DNA of 64,000 bases from Deltaproteobacteria bacterium (GTDB lineage: Bacteria > Desulfobacterota > Desulfobacteria > Desulfobacterales > Desulfatirhabdiaceae): NCBI GenBank assembly GCA_016219185.1, contig JACRBZ010000030.1, positions 175,066 to 239,065 of the forward strand, read 5' to 3'. The notes beneath the pieces are model-generated. The model saw nothing but the letters and a program-made list of their open reading frames with translations, made no database searches and was not told the DNA's origin. Below, one piece after another: positions 52,101-60,629 of the stretch. Within the stretch, counting starts at the first letter, position 1; each line of letters opens with the position of its first letter. The translations under genes and the position numbers were made by a program.

Positions 52101-53282
52101 TTACCAGGGGATATCCCGGGTCAGCAGAAACAGGACGGTCCACATGGTGCCGCCAAAACCCGAAGCCATCGCCTGGTTCACGGTTTTCGGGATCTGATGG
52201 TCGCCGGCCTTTCCCATGATCTGAAGTGCGGCTTCGGCCACGCGAACCATGGCGGTTGCGCCAATCGGGTTTGAAGCAATGACGCCGCCCGATGGGTTGA
52301 CAGGAAAAGCGCTGTTTATGGCAATATCTTGATTTTCCACCATCCGAATGACGGCATCGCCTTTCATCAGTAAAAAATCGCGAAGCCAGTCCAAGCCCCA
52401 CCAGCTGGACGGGTCATACATTTCAAACACGTCGATTACCTTCAACGGATCCGTGATGCCGTTTCGCTTAAATAATTTTTGGGCAGCGTAGCGATGGGTG
52501 CTTAGAACCGGCGCATTTCCGAAGACGCCGAACATTTCCTCCCGGTGAACCGTGATATGGTCCTTGATCCAGGCGGGCTGGGGGCAGTGCTTTCTGGCCT
52601 TTTCCTCGGAGGCGAAAATCATGGCGCAGGCCCCGTCACTTTGCGAACACATGTGAATCATGCGAAGCTCTCCCACCAGGGCCGGCGAGTTCTTGGCCAG
52701 ATCGTCGGCCTGGTCAAATTCCAGGTTCAATCGCCGGTGAGCCTTGTCATTTTTCATGGCATGCTTGTCCATGAGGATCCGGTAGGTCATGGCCGCTTTT
52801 TTGGCCCGCTCTTCCCCGAATTCCTCAATCAGGCTTGCGGCGGTCATGCCGGTCAGAGCCCCGGTCTGAAGCTGTCTGCCCCAGAGGGGATCGGCCATAT
52901 TCGTGATGCCGCCGGTGGTGTGCCCTTCCTGAAGCTTTTCGAAACCAATGGCAAGCACCACATCATGAAGACCGGAGGCCACGAGATGATCGGCGGCGCA
53001 TGCCAGGGTCGCACCGGTGGTTCCGCCGGTAGTGATGCGAAGCGTTTCCTTTCCGTAAGCGCCGGTTCCCAGAACATGCCATAAATCCGGCTGATGAACC
53101 ATTTCAAAGAGTTCCATGTTGCCGTGCAGTACGCAATCGATGTCATCCATTGTCAGACCCGCCTGATTCAGCGCAGCAGATACCGCCTCAGAAATCATTT
53201 CCGGCTGGTTCACATCTTCTCTGTGACTGGAGTAAACGGTTTGTCCAATGCCGATGATGCCGACATTTCGGTTTTTCTTCAT
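52101..53282 (-). CDS. Thiolase-like (Ltp/aldolase-type) protein without catalytic Cys
   Basis: The 393-residue protein belongs to the SCP-x/Ltp thiolase-like group (GIIGIGQT start, DCVLHGN, TTGGTTGATLACAADHLVASG). The position of the thiolase nucleophile holds a small residue in TTGGTTGAT, so it cannot be an ordinary thiolase. Ltp2-type members act as retro-aldolases together with a DUF35 protein. The ATG at 53282 has AGGGGAGA before it, so I do not use 53318. It follows the 382-residue paralogue after 13 bases. The C-terminal ASNPIGATA segment is kept. Confidence 0.85.
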   Translation of the reverse strand: MKKNRNVGIIGIGQTVYSSHREDVNQPEMISEAVSAALNQAGLTMDDIDCVLHGNMELFEMVHQPDLWHVLGTGAYGKETLRITTGGTTGATLACAADHLVASGLHDVVLAIGFEKLQEGHTTGGITNMADPLWGRQLQTGALTGMTAASLIEEFGEERAKKAAMTYRILMDKHAMKNDKAHRRLNLEFDQADDLAKNSPALVGELRMIHMCSQSDGACAMIFASEEKARKHCPQPAWIKDHITVHREEMFGVFGNAPVLSTHRYAAQKLFKRNGITDPLKVIDVFEMYDPSSWWGLDWLRDFLLMKGDAVIRMVENQDIAINSAFPVNPSGGVIASNPIGATAMVRVAEAALQIMGKAGDHQIPKTVNQAMASGFGGTMWTVLFLLTRDIPW

Positions 53283-53295
53283 GCCTTTTCTCCCC

Positions 53296-54444
53296 TTAAT
53301 CCCGTTCCAGTATGACAACGGTATGAAACTGACCTGCCGGTCCCATCACACCATGGCTGAGCCCTTTGTGGGCATTTGACGCCTGGTGCGCCCCTGCCTG
53401 TCCCTTTAATTGAAGGGCGAGTTCAGCCGTCCGGACCAGCCCCCCGATCATGAGCGGATTTCCCGCCAGGGTCCCGCCGGAAAGATTAACCTTAAACCGG
53501 TCAGGGCCGCCGTTTTCCAGCCATCTGCCGCCGGTGCCTTCATCGCAGATCCCAATTCCCTCGGCCCACATCGGAAGCTGATAGGCGTAAGGATCGGATA
53601 CCTCGATCACGTCAAAGGCGGTTTTGGGATCTGTTATGCCGGCTCTTCGAAAAGCCCGTCCGGATGCGGTTTTCAGGGCAAAATTTGAGGTCAGGTCTCG
53701 GTCACCCAGAAAGAAACTGTCCATGCAGTTGCCCACACCGGTAATCCAGACAGGGGTATCGGTGAGCTCTCTGGCGCGGTCTTCCGCGGCAAGGATCATG
53801 CCGACGGCCCCATCAGAAACCGGGTATGCATGAAGCTGCCGGATGGGGTCAGCCAGGAAGGCAGAGTTCAGGACTTCATTCAGGGTGATGGACTCGACTT
53901 CAGGCGTATAAAGGTTTCTTGCCGCCTGCATTCTGGACCGGACAACGATTCCGGCAAGGGCCTCATCTGTGATTCCGGATTTTTCGCAGTAGGCCCTTGC
54001 CTGAAGTCCGGCGGCAGCCTGAAAATCAAGTCCGACCGGACGGGTATAAAACGGATCAAAGGCCAGATGGGTGACCTGGTTTCGGCTGGCAGCCTGGGAT
54101 TCCTTGCAGTGTCCCAGGACCAGCACGACATCCGTATGCCCGGATTGAATGGCCGCCAGTCCGTAGTATATGGCCTGAGCGCCTTCCTGTGCTATTTTTT
54201 CTTCGCAGCCGAAATGCGCGCCCAACACATCGGTCATGGCATTGTCCGAAATGGTCCGGGCGTCAAAGATGTCATCGGATACGCTGATGCTCATGCCGAT
54301 GCCGCCATTTTCAGAAAAATCCAGGCCCGTTTGATTCAGCAGCGATTCCAGCACATCCAGCGCCATGCCCTGAAAACGCTGCTCCCAGTTGTCCCGTTTG
54401 TAGGGGGTTTGCGCAACAGCGCAAATTCCCACGCGTCTTGCCAT
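53296..54444 (-). CDS. Thiolase-like protein without catalytic Cys, second copy
   Basis: The 382-residue paralogue starts RVGICAVAQTPY and has the C-terminal GGTLAGNPLMIGGLVRTAE and PAGQFHTVVI parts of the thiolase-like fold. The nucleophile region reads QEGAQAIYYGLAAIQSG, with no cysteine. Two such subunits next to each other may form a heteromer, as in Ltp/DUF35 systems and the BbsAB thiolase. AGGAGGCAATT precedes the ATG. It is probably read with the ligase and hydratase genes downstream. Confidence 0.83.
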   Translation of the reverse strand: MARRVGICAVAQTPYKRDNWEQRFQGMALDVLESLLNQTGLDFSENGGIGMSISVSDDIFDARTISDNAMTDVLGAHFGCEEKIAQEGAQAIYYGLAAIQSGHTDVVLVLGHCKESQAASRNQVTHLAFDPFYTRPVGLDFQAAAGLQARAYCEKSGITDEALAGIVVRSRMQAARNLYTPEVESITLNEVLNSAFLADPIRQLHAYPVSDGAVGMILAAEDRARELTDTPVWITGVGNCMDSFFLGDRDLTSNFALKTASGRAFRRAGITDPKTAFDVIEVSDPYAYQLPMWAEGIGICDEGTGGRWLENGGPDRFKVNLSGGTLAGNPLMIGGLVRTAELALQLKGQAGAHQASNAHKGLSHGVMGPAGQFHTVVILERD

Positions 54445-54588
54445 AATTGCCTCCTGCCTGAATGAGAAAAAAAGGTTGGAAGATCAAAAGGTCAGCGTGC
54501 AACCCGAAACTTCCAATCGAATAGACAACTCGAATAAATGATATCATGTTTGATTTCGTATGACATCTTCATGTAAAACGCACATTCT

Positions 54589-55137
54589 CTACAAATAGCA
54601 ATTCCAGAAATCCCCGTGACGAATCGCCCGAATGATCGAGTCTTTCTCCCGTACGCAGTCCATTTCCACCCAGGCTCTGCCGCAGCCCATCGGGGTGTGG
54701 GAATCGTCGGTTGCGATTTTGACATGAGGAATCTCCGGGATGTCGTATTCCGGTGTCCTGAAACCCTTTGAAGTAATCTCGACAGCATCCAGCGGGAATT
54801 TCTGGCCGATGGCCTGAATGCGTTCCCGTACCTTGGAGACCGGCAAATCCAGTTCTGAAGGGTGATTGAACACGTAAAGCGTTTCCTGATCACCGAAAAT
54901 CCGGTTGATATGGATGTATCCTTTTTCAAAGACCGTCATTTCAACGCCGGTAAAGATGATCAGCCGGGTTCGGATCCTGGGGACAGCCGCATAGCAATCC
55001 GGCCGAATCAGATAATCGTGATCGGTCAGTGCAATGAAGTCAAACCCCAGGACTTCGTAAACAGCCACGGCTTCCTGGATGGTCAGCCTGCCATCCGAGC
55101 ATGTGGTATGTACGTGCAGCGCGCCCTTTAGATGCAT
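54589..55137 (-). CDS. PHP-domain metal-dependent hydrolase
   Basis: The 182-residue protein has the PHP metal motifs HVHTTCSDG (residues 8-16), LTDHDY, a Glu in TGVEMT, FNHPSE and ATDDSH, so a full trinuclear site is likely. Substrates could be phosphoesters or nucleotides. It starts inside the end of the TetR gene (10-base overlap), so the two are translationally coupled. The 145-base stretch after its stop holds no gene. Confidence 0.87.
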   Translation of the reverse strand: MHLKGALHVHTTCSDGRLTIQEAVAVYEVLGFDFIALTDHDYLIRPDCYAAVPRIRTRLIIFTGVEMTVFEKGYIHINRIFGDQETLYVFNHPSELDLPVSKVRERIQAIGQKFPLDAVEITSKGFRTPEYDIPEIPHVKIATDDSHTPMGCGRAWVEMDCVREKDSIIRAIRHGDFWNCYL

Positions 55138-55784
55138 ATCACCCGGCTGATGCCGCCAACAATAAAATCAACGGCATCTTTGCCGATGACATTCAGCTCG
55201 CTGGACCTGTCCTGCCAGATCAGATAGTGATATGCCAGCCGCTCAAACGTGCCCATGATGCTGACGGCCATGACTTCAGCGGAAAGTGCGCTGGGAAAGT
55301 CCGCTTTCATGTTCTGGCTGAGACGGATTAGAGCATTCTGAACATCGGCAATGAGCCTGTCGAATATCAGCTTGCGATGATCTTCCACCAAACTGCTCTG
55401 GCCAACGGATTCCCTGAAGATAATGGCGATGCGTTCCGGATGTTTGGGACAGAATTCCTCAAAGAAAATCTTCCCGGCCCGTTTGAATCCATCCAGACTG
55501 ACATCTGCCTTTCGAAACTCCGCGCCGAGCATGTCCCTGAGTTCAAATCCGATTTCATCCAGAAGCTGTATCAGGAGATCTTCCTTGTTCTTAAAATAAA
55601 AATAAACGGTTCCAACCGAAACTTCGGACAAATCCGCGATGCGTTCCATGCTGGTCTTATGATAGCCCTCGCTGGCAAACAGGGTTTCGGAAGCGCGCAA
55701 TATGGTCTGGTAGCGCAGCTCTCGCTCCCGTTGTCTTCGCTGAGCGCTTCTTGAAATGGTTTCGGTTTGTTCGGGTTGCGTCAT
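55128..55784 (-). CDS. TetR/AcrR-family regulator
   Basis: The 218-residue protein has an N-terminal TetR HTH (about 25-70): ILRASETLFASEGYHKTSM, then EVSVGTVYFYFKNKEDLL as recognition helix and following turn, very like FadR of Bacillus. The C-terminal domain (about 80-218) is the ligand part. It lies within the acyl-CoA dehydrogenase cluster and is likely its regulator. It might also bind the FadR-type palindrome at 17095 or the TTGAA/TTCAA palindromes at 58486-58571; that is inference. Confidence 0.9.
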   Translation of the reverse strand: MTQPEQTETISRSAQRRQRERELRYQTILRASETLFASEGYHKTSMERIADLSEVSVGTVYFYFKNKEDLLIQLLDEIGFELRDMLGAEFRKADVSLDGFKRAGKIFFEEFCPKHPERIAIIFRESVGQSSLVEDHRKLIFDRLIADVQNALIRLSQNMKADFPSALSAEVMAVSIMGTFERLAYHYLIWQDRSSELNVIGKDAVDFIVGGISRVICI

Positions 55785-55847
55785 AAAAGTGTTTGTTTCC
55801 TCTCTTTTTGATAAACAGCCATAATTGTTTCGATCACAACGGATAAC

Positions 55848-56966
55848 CTACCGGTATCCCAGAGCCGCATCACCGATTTTTACACGGGAAATTTCAGTCG
55901 ATGTCCCGGCGATCTGGCCGTATTTGGCGCAGCGATAGGCGATTTCAGAGGGATTTCCGGAAATAAAACCCGAGCCTGCCAGGATCTGAAGACTATAGCC
56001 GGACACTTTTTCCGCAGCTTCGGTGCAGAATACCTTGGCGCACCACATCAGGGACTGGGCCTCTTTGGGGCTTGTTTCCAGGGCCCAGGCAGTCCGGTAC
56101 GCAAAGAGTTGAGAAGTCTGCAAAAGGGTCAGCATTTCTGAAAGCTTGAAGGCCACTTCCTGATAGGCAATGATCGGCTTTCCACCACTACGGTGTGTTT
56201 TGGCATAATCCCTGGCAGATTCAAATGCAGCTCTCATCAGGCCCAGGGATGCCCCCAGAAGGATTTGATTTTCCCAGAGCCGGAGGGTATCCAGAGCATC
56301 GAAATCTTCAAAAGGGCCAATGACCCGATCCATTGATATCCGGCACTTGTTCAGCGAAATGCGCGAAATGGCCACTCCTTCGTATCCCAGCGTACTGAAG
56401 GGCTCACCCGCTACAAGGCCGTCGGTTCCATGTTCAATAATAAACAGGGCAAGCCGGCCATTCATCAGTCCGGCCACTGCAATCCGGTCTGCAACAGGGC
56501 CGTTGACCACATAAGTTTTGTCTCCGGTAATGTTCAGAAAATCTCCATTCTGTACTCCGATGGTTTTCAGCGGATCATTGTCCACATTCAGAGCATCTTC
56601 GGAAAGGGCCACAGCGCCCAGGAATTGGCCCTTCATCAGGGGCGCCAGCCATTGCTTTTTTTGTTCGTCGCTGCCCCACATGGCGACAAGGCTGCCAAAG
56701 AGGCGTGTACTCATTTCAACGGACAGATAAAGGGATGGGGATAGGGCGGCCAGGGTTTCCATTGCGCCCATCAGGGAAGTTCCTCCAAATCCATCGGGAG
56801 TATCCAGTCCAAGTTTCAGGTATGGGGTTTTCCCCAGAATCGCCAAAGCATCTTCAACCTTGCAACTATCTTGAATCTCAAGATTTTTCCCTTCAATATA
56901 TCCCTTGATTCTGTCCTGGATATCTTTAAACAGGGTCTGTTCGGCGAAAGAAAAATCAAAATCCAT
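55848..56966 (-). CDS. Acyl-CoA dehydrogenase (372 aa), divergent
   Basis: The 372-residue protein has the FAD fold with VALSEDALNVDNDPLKT and NITGDKTYVVNGPVAD. The YEGT motif is absent (IAGTSTEISRV). A Glu in the helix WENQILLGASLGL may be the base, by comparison with LCAD. AGGGGGGAC precedes the ATG at 56966; the frame is open to 57041 but that region is not family-like. It is one of a pair with the 380-residue enzyme upstream, which hints at a heteromeric dehydrogenase like ChsE1-ChsE2. Confidence 0.9.
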   Translation of the reverse strand: MDFDFSFAEQTLFKDIQDRIKGYIEGKNLEIQDSCKVEDALAILGKTPYLKLGLDTPDGFGGTSLMGAMETLAALSPSLYLSVEMSTRLFGSLVAMWGSDEQKKQWLAPLMKGQFLGAVALSEDALNVDNDPLKTIGVQNGDFLNITGDKTYVVNGPVADRIAVAGLMNGRLALFIIEHGTDGLVAGEPFSTLGYEGVAISRISLNKCRISMDRVIGPFEDFDALDTLRLWENQILLGASLGLMRAAFESARDYAKTHRSGGKPIIAYQEVAFKLSEMLTLLQTSQLFAYRTAWALETSPKEAQSLMWCAKVFCTEAAEKVSGYSLQILAGSGFISGNPSEIAYRCAKYGQIAGTSTEISRVKIGDAALGYR

Positions 56967-57163
56967 AAGATTGTCCCCCCTTTTCAATTTGCTTACGTGT
57001 GCTTCGGGCAATATGCTCTCAGGATCGGAGCTTTGTTTCATCTCACGCGATGTGGGCGGGTTCCGTCATTTCTTCGCGTTTTGCTTCCTTGCGTGAGCTG
57101 TTTCCGGCCGTTCATCCGAAGAGTCAACGGAGTGGCATCGGCGCGATGTCTGCTGTTTATCTT

Positions 57164-58306
57164 TTACATCAGTTTGGAAATGATCATTTTCTGTATTTCA
57201 GAGGTGCCTCCGCCAATGGGCGCCAGCCGACCGTCCCTGAAAACCCTCTCGACATCAAATTCGTGCGTGTATCCATAACCGCCATGAAGCACCACCGCGT
57301 CATGGGTCGGCCCAAGACTCCAGTCGCCGATAAAAAGTTTGGCGACAGCCGCCTCCAGGTGATTCAGGGATCTTCCCTGATCCTTGCACCAGGCGATTCG
57401 GTAGACCAGGGCGCGGGCAGCCTCACCAAAGATGCGAATATCCGCCAGTTTATGTTTGATGGCCTGAAACTTGGCAATGGGCCTCCCGAACTGAACCCTG
57501 CCCCTGGCGTATTGGGAACATTTTTTTAACAGGTATGTTGCGGAGCCGACAAACGGCGCCAGCAGGGCGCTTCGATCCCATTCCACCGTCTGCATGGCCA
57601 TTAAAAATCCTTCACCTTCCTTTCCCAGAAGATTTTCAGCCGGTATTTCGCAGTTATTAAACACCAGTTCAGACGTGTGAGAGGTCCTCACTCCCATTTT
57701 GATCAGGGGCGGCCCCGCAGTAAATCCCGGCGTTCCTTTATCCACAATAAATGCTGAAATGCCGGCATGTTGAAGCTCGGGTTGGGTTTTTGCATAAATC
57801 ACGGCCACATCTGCAATCGGACCATTCGTGATCCACATTTTAACGCCATTCAGAACATATTTATCCCCTCGTTTTTCCGCTGTGGTCCTTAAGGAAGCGA
57901 CATCAGATCCGGCATCCGGTTCAGAAAGTCCCATGCAGCCGATCCACTCGCCGCTGGCCAGCCTGGGAATGTATTTCTTACGCTGGACCTCGGTGGCATG
58001 GCGGAAAATGGTGTCTGCACACAGAAAGGAATGCGCGCCATAAGCCAGGGTCAGCCCCCCGTCAACGCCGGCCTCTCCCAGGGCTTCGCCTGCAAGGACG
58101 GTGGTTACGACATCAGCGCCGCCGCCGCCAAGCGCTTCGGGAAAATGAAGGCCAAGTATCCCGAAATCGCCCATTTTCCGGAAAGATTCAAAATCAAATT
58201 CTCCTTTGAGATCATGTTCCTGAACCCTGGGAACGATTTCTTTTCTGGCAAAATTAACCACTTCCTTTTTGAACAGGAGTTGTTCTCTGGTAAATGCAAA
58301 ATCCAT
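57164..58306 (-). CDS. Acyl-CoA dehydrogenase (380 aa) with Asp at the catalytic-base position
   Basis: The 380-residue enzyme has MGLSEPDAGSDVASLRTTA and KMWITNGPIADV. The YEGT motif is replaced by IGGGTSEIQ, and in the helix that carries the LCAD-type Glu it has Asp244 (TVEWDRSALLAP), with Glu242 nearby. Asp bases are known in cyclohexanecarboxyl-CoA dehydrogenases of anaerobes, so an alicyclic substrate is one possibility. It is the first gene of the cluster, behind the promoter at 58505-58531. Confidence 0.92.
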   Translation of the reverse strand: MDFAFTREQLLFKKEVVNFARKEIVPRVQEHDLKGEFDFESFRKMGDFGILGLHFPEALGGGGADVVTTVLAGEALGEAGVDGGLTLAYGAHSFLCADTIFRHATEVQRKKYIPRLASGEWIGCMGLSEPDAGSDVASLRTTAEKRGDKYVLNGVKMWITNGPIADVAVIYAKTQPELQHAGISAFIVDKGTPGFTAGPPLIKMGVRTSHTSELVFNNCEIPAENLLGKEGEGFLMAMQTVEWDRSALLAPFVGSATYLLKKCSQYARGRVQFGRPIAKFQAIKHKLADIRIFGEAARALVYRIAWCKDQGRSLNHLEAAVAKLFIGDWSLGPTHDAVVLHGGYGYTHEFDVERVFRDGRLAPIGGGTSEIQKMIISKLM

Positions 58307-58485
58307 TTATGTCCTCCGGTAAGGTGATATGGAAGCCGTTTTATTCGCAAAATCGATTTACATCTTGTTCCTTGCGACGACGAAGCTTTTTTGGGGAACA
58401 AGCAGCATCATGCTTCGTTGGCCCGGCCAGGCACGGGGTTTAAATACAAGGCAACCGGTGAATAAAAATATAAATACGAATTGTG

Positions 58486-58571
58486 TTCAATAGTTGAATT
58501 ACGAAATATATAAGCCGTTAAGAAATGTCAAGCCTTATTGTAATTGTATTATAAATTTGAATTAAATTCAA
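58486..58571 (-). promoter_or_regulatory. Promoter and paired palindromes of the acyl-CoA dehydrogenase cluster
   Basis: On the minus strand TTGACA (58526-58531) is followed after 15 bases by TATATT (58505-58510). Two inverted repeats share the half site TTGAA/TTCAA: TTGAATTAAATTCAA at 58557-58571, upstream of the -35, and TTCAATAGTTGAA at 58486-58498, at the expected start point. The layout fits a repressor with two operators. The best candidate is the TetR protein at 55128. Confidence 0.55.
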
Positions 58572-58751
58572 TACTCGAATGCTGAAGCACGGCGGCAAGA
58601 TTCACAAGTGCCATGGCCTTGTTCTCAATTGATGAAATACAGAGCGGTGGTGAATATTTTAATTGATATTAATCAGTTAAAATATTTTGCCTGGCGACGG
58701 CAAGGCGCATTTTAATCAATAATATTCCAATCTATCTCTTCACTATCATAT

Positions 58752-58767
58752 CTCCACAATGCTCCAC
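58752..58767 (-). promoter_or_regulatory. Tandem GTGGAG repeat (left copy, minus orientation)
   Basis: Read on the minus strand, GTGGAG occurs twice with a 10-base period (58752-58757 and 58762-58767). It mirrors the pair at 58870-58885 about 110 bases away. It resembles a MraZ box. Confidence 0.45.
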
Positions 58768-58833
58768 CTTATTATTAAGGCAAATGGATTATTAACAACA
58801 TCTAATTATTAGATATGCTGAATAGAATTTCTC

Positions 58834-58885
58834 TTGACACATTAATAAAAATGTAATTGTATGATTTTCGTGGAGTAAAGTGGAG
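58834..58885 (+). promoter_or_regulatory. dcw promoter with tandem MraZ-type boxes
   Basis: TTGACA at 58834-58839, a 17-base spacer and TTGTAT at 58857-58862 form a good sigma70 promoter. GTGGAG repeats follow at 58870-58875 and 58880-58885, a 10-base period as in MraZ boxes, at the expected start point. MraZ bound there would repress its own operon. The second repeat also overlaps the ribosome-binding region of mraZ. Confidence 0.65.
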
Positions 58886-58893
58886 GAAAAAGG

Positions 58894-59340
58894 ATGTTCC
58901 GGGGAAGCAGCTTTCATACCATCGATGGAAAAGGCAGAATTATTGTTCCGGCTAGATTTCGGGATATGATTCAGGCCAGCGGAAGTGACTCGTTGATGGT
59001 TTCCGGAATGGATCTCGGGCTGGTGGCCTATACCCTTCCGGAATGGCATAAAATAGAAACCCGGATTTTGTCTCTGGTTGAAAAAAGTGAGAGCATGCGA
59101 AGATTCCGAAGGGTGTTTATCGGCGGTGCTTATGAATGCCTCTGTGACAAACAAGAGAGGATTTTGATCCCCCCCAGTCTGCGGCAATACGCGGGACTGG
59201 ATAAGGAAATCGTTGTGGTCGGCGTTCTGGACCATTTCGAAATCTGGTCACGGGAAACCTGGGACAACGAGAATCTGAAGATGGAAGCGGATATGAAAAA
59301 GGAGGATGTCAGAAACGAGATTGCCAGATTAGGACTTTAA
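58894..59340 (+). CDS. mraZ: Transcriptional regulator MraZ
   Basis: The 148-residue protein has two AbrB/SpoVT-like halves (about 1-60 and 77-130), each with a DxxGRxxIP-type segment: IDGKGRIIVPARFR and CDKQERILIPPSLR. It forms a ring and binds repeats at its own promoter. It opens the division and cell wall cluster; its promoter has two GTGGAG repeats at a 10-base period. The ATG at 58894 has AAAAAGG just before it and GTGGAGG 11 bases back. It is followed after 2 bases by rsmH. Confidence 0.95.
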   Translation: MFRGSSFHTIDGKGRIIVPARFRDMIQASGSDSLMVSGMDLGLVAYTLPEWHKIETRILSLVEKSESMRRFRRVFIGGAYECLCDKQERILIPPSLRQYAGLDKEIVVVGVLDHFEIWSRETWDNENLKMEADMKKEDVRNEIARLGL

Positions 59341-59342
59341 TC

Positions 59343-60281
59343 ATGCCTTATCATCACATTCCAGCAATGCCTCGGGAAGTGGCATATTATCTGAACTGCC
59401 AACCGGGTAAAATTTATGTGGACTGTACCCTGGGGGGGTGCGGTCATGCCAGGGGGATCTGTGAAAAAATGATTCCCGGCGGCATGCTGATTGGCATTGA
59501 TCAGGACGCGGATGCCATTCAAAATGCTGAAGTTGCTTTAAAGGATTATCTTCAGCATGTGCATTTGTTTCATGGCAATTTTGCCCAAACAGCGGATTTT
59601 CTGTCTCAGTTAAACATAGATGCCGTGGATGGGATGCTTCTGGATCTGGGGTTGTCTTTTCATCAGATTGCACAAAGCGGCAGGGGATTCAGTTTTAAAG
59701 CGGATGAACCTCTGGATATGCGAATGGATGTGCGATCCGATACAACCGCAGCAGAATTGCTTCATCAGCTCGACGAAGCAGATCTTGCAGATCTTTTTTT
59801 CCGTTATGGAGAAGAGCGCCATTCACGGGCGATCGCCCGAAAAATCGTTGAAATCCGAAAACGTCAGACCATTTCCACCAGCCGTCAGCTTGCGGAGATC
59901 GTGAGCGGGGCAGTGCCGCCATTTGCACGCTACAAACAGAAAATTCATCCGGCAACACGGGTGTTTATGGCACTTCGCATCGCCGTAAATCATGAAATTG
60001 AAAGACTCGAGGAGTTTTTGAAGCAGGCCGCTGATCTGTTGAATCCAGGGGGAAGGCTCTGCGTGTTGTCATTTCATTCGCTTGAAGATCGAATGGTCAA
60101 GCAACACATGCGTGAGTTGCAATCCAGATGTACCTGCCCTTCGGATTTTCCCCGGTGCGTATGCAACAAGGTTCCCAGAGCACGTATGTTGACATCAAAA
60201 GCGGTGCGGCCCACTGAAAACGAAATTCAGCAAAATCCCATGGCCAGAAGCACGCGGCTTCGGGCCATGGAAAAGCTGTGA
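59343..60281 (+). CDS. rsmH: 16S rRNA (cytosine1402-N4)-methyltransferase
   Basis: RsmH methylates C1402 in the 16S P-site. The 312-residue protein has the SAM motif VDCTLGGCGHARGIC, the GIDQDADAI acidic loop, the MLLDLGLSFHQ motif and the FHSLEDRMVKQH segment. The length matches the family. It starts 2 bases after mraZ and has no ribosome site of its own beyond the AG-rich mraZ end, so it is probably coupled. Confidence 0.96.
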   Translation: MPYHHIPAMPREVAYYLNCQPGKIYVDCTLGGCGHARGICEKMIPGGMLIGIDQDADAIQNAEVALKDYLQHVHLFHGNFAQTADFLSQLNIDAVDGMLLDLGLSFHQIAQSGRGFSFKADEPLDMRMDVRSDTTAAELLHQLDEADLADLFFRYGEERHSRAIARKIVEIRKRQTISTSRQLAEIVSGAVPPFARYKQKIHPATRVFMALRIAVNHEIERLEEFLKQAADLLNPGGRLCVLSFHSLEDRMVKQHMRELQSRCTCPSDFPRCVCNKVPRARMLTSKAVRPTENEIQQNPMARSTRLRAMEKL

Positions 60282-60332
60282 GATGCATCGCTCGGAACTG
60301 CGCTTTTTTCGGAATCCGCAGGAGGCACTGAA

Positions 60333-60629
60333 ATGACGACTCACGATTCCCCAAAAAAACGGAAATCAAATCTACTGGGAATCTGGATTGTTCTTCTGGT
60401 TCTGTTTATATCCGAATTTCTCTTTTATGCCTGGTGCCGGGTGCAATGCACCCGTTTGGGATATGAAATGACAAAGGATGTTGAAGCCAATCGAAAACAG
60501 ATGGTTCTTCAAAACAGTTTGGTGCTCGAGCTTTCGCGGCTGAAATCTCCTGAACGGATTTCTGCGATTGCCCGGCAGCAACTGAAACTGGAGCCTCCGT
60601 CACACGAACAGATGGTGGTGCTGCCATGA
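60333..60629 (+). CDS. ftsL: Cell division protein FtsL
   Basis: The 98-residue protein has a short cytoplasmic start, one membrane helix (about 14-33) and a periplasmic heptad-like region (about 40-85), as in FtsL of the FtsQLB complex. Sequence identity within FtsL is low, so the call rests on size, topology and position between rsmH and ftsI. CAGGAGG precedes the ATG. It overlaps ftsI by 4 bases. Confidence 0.88.
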   Translation: MTTHDSPKKRKSNLLGIWIVLLVLFISEFLFYAWCRVQCTRLGYEMTKDVEANRKQMVLQNSLVLELSRLKSPERISAIARQQLKLEPPSHEQMVVLP

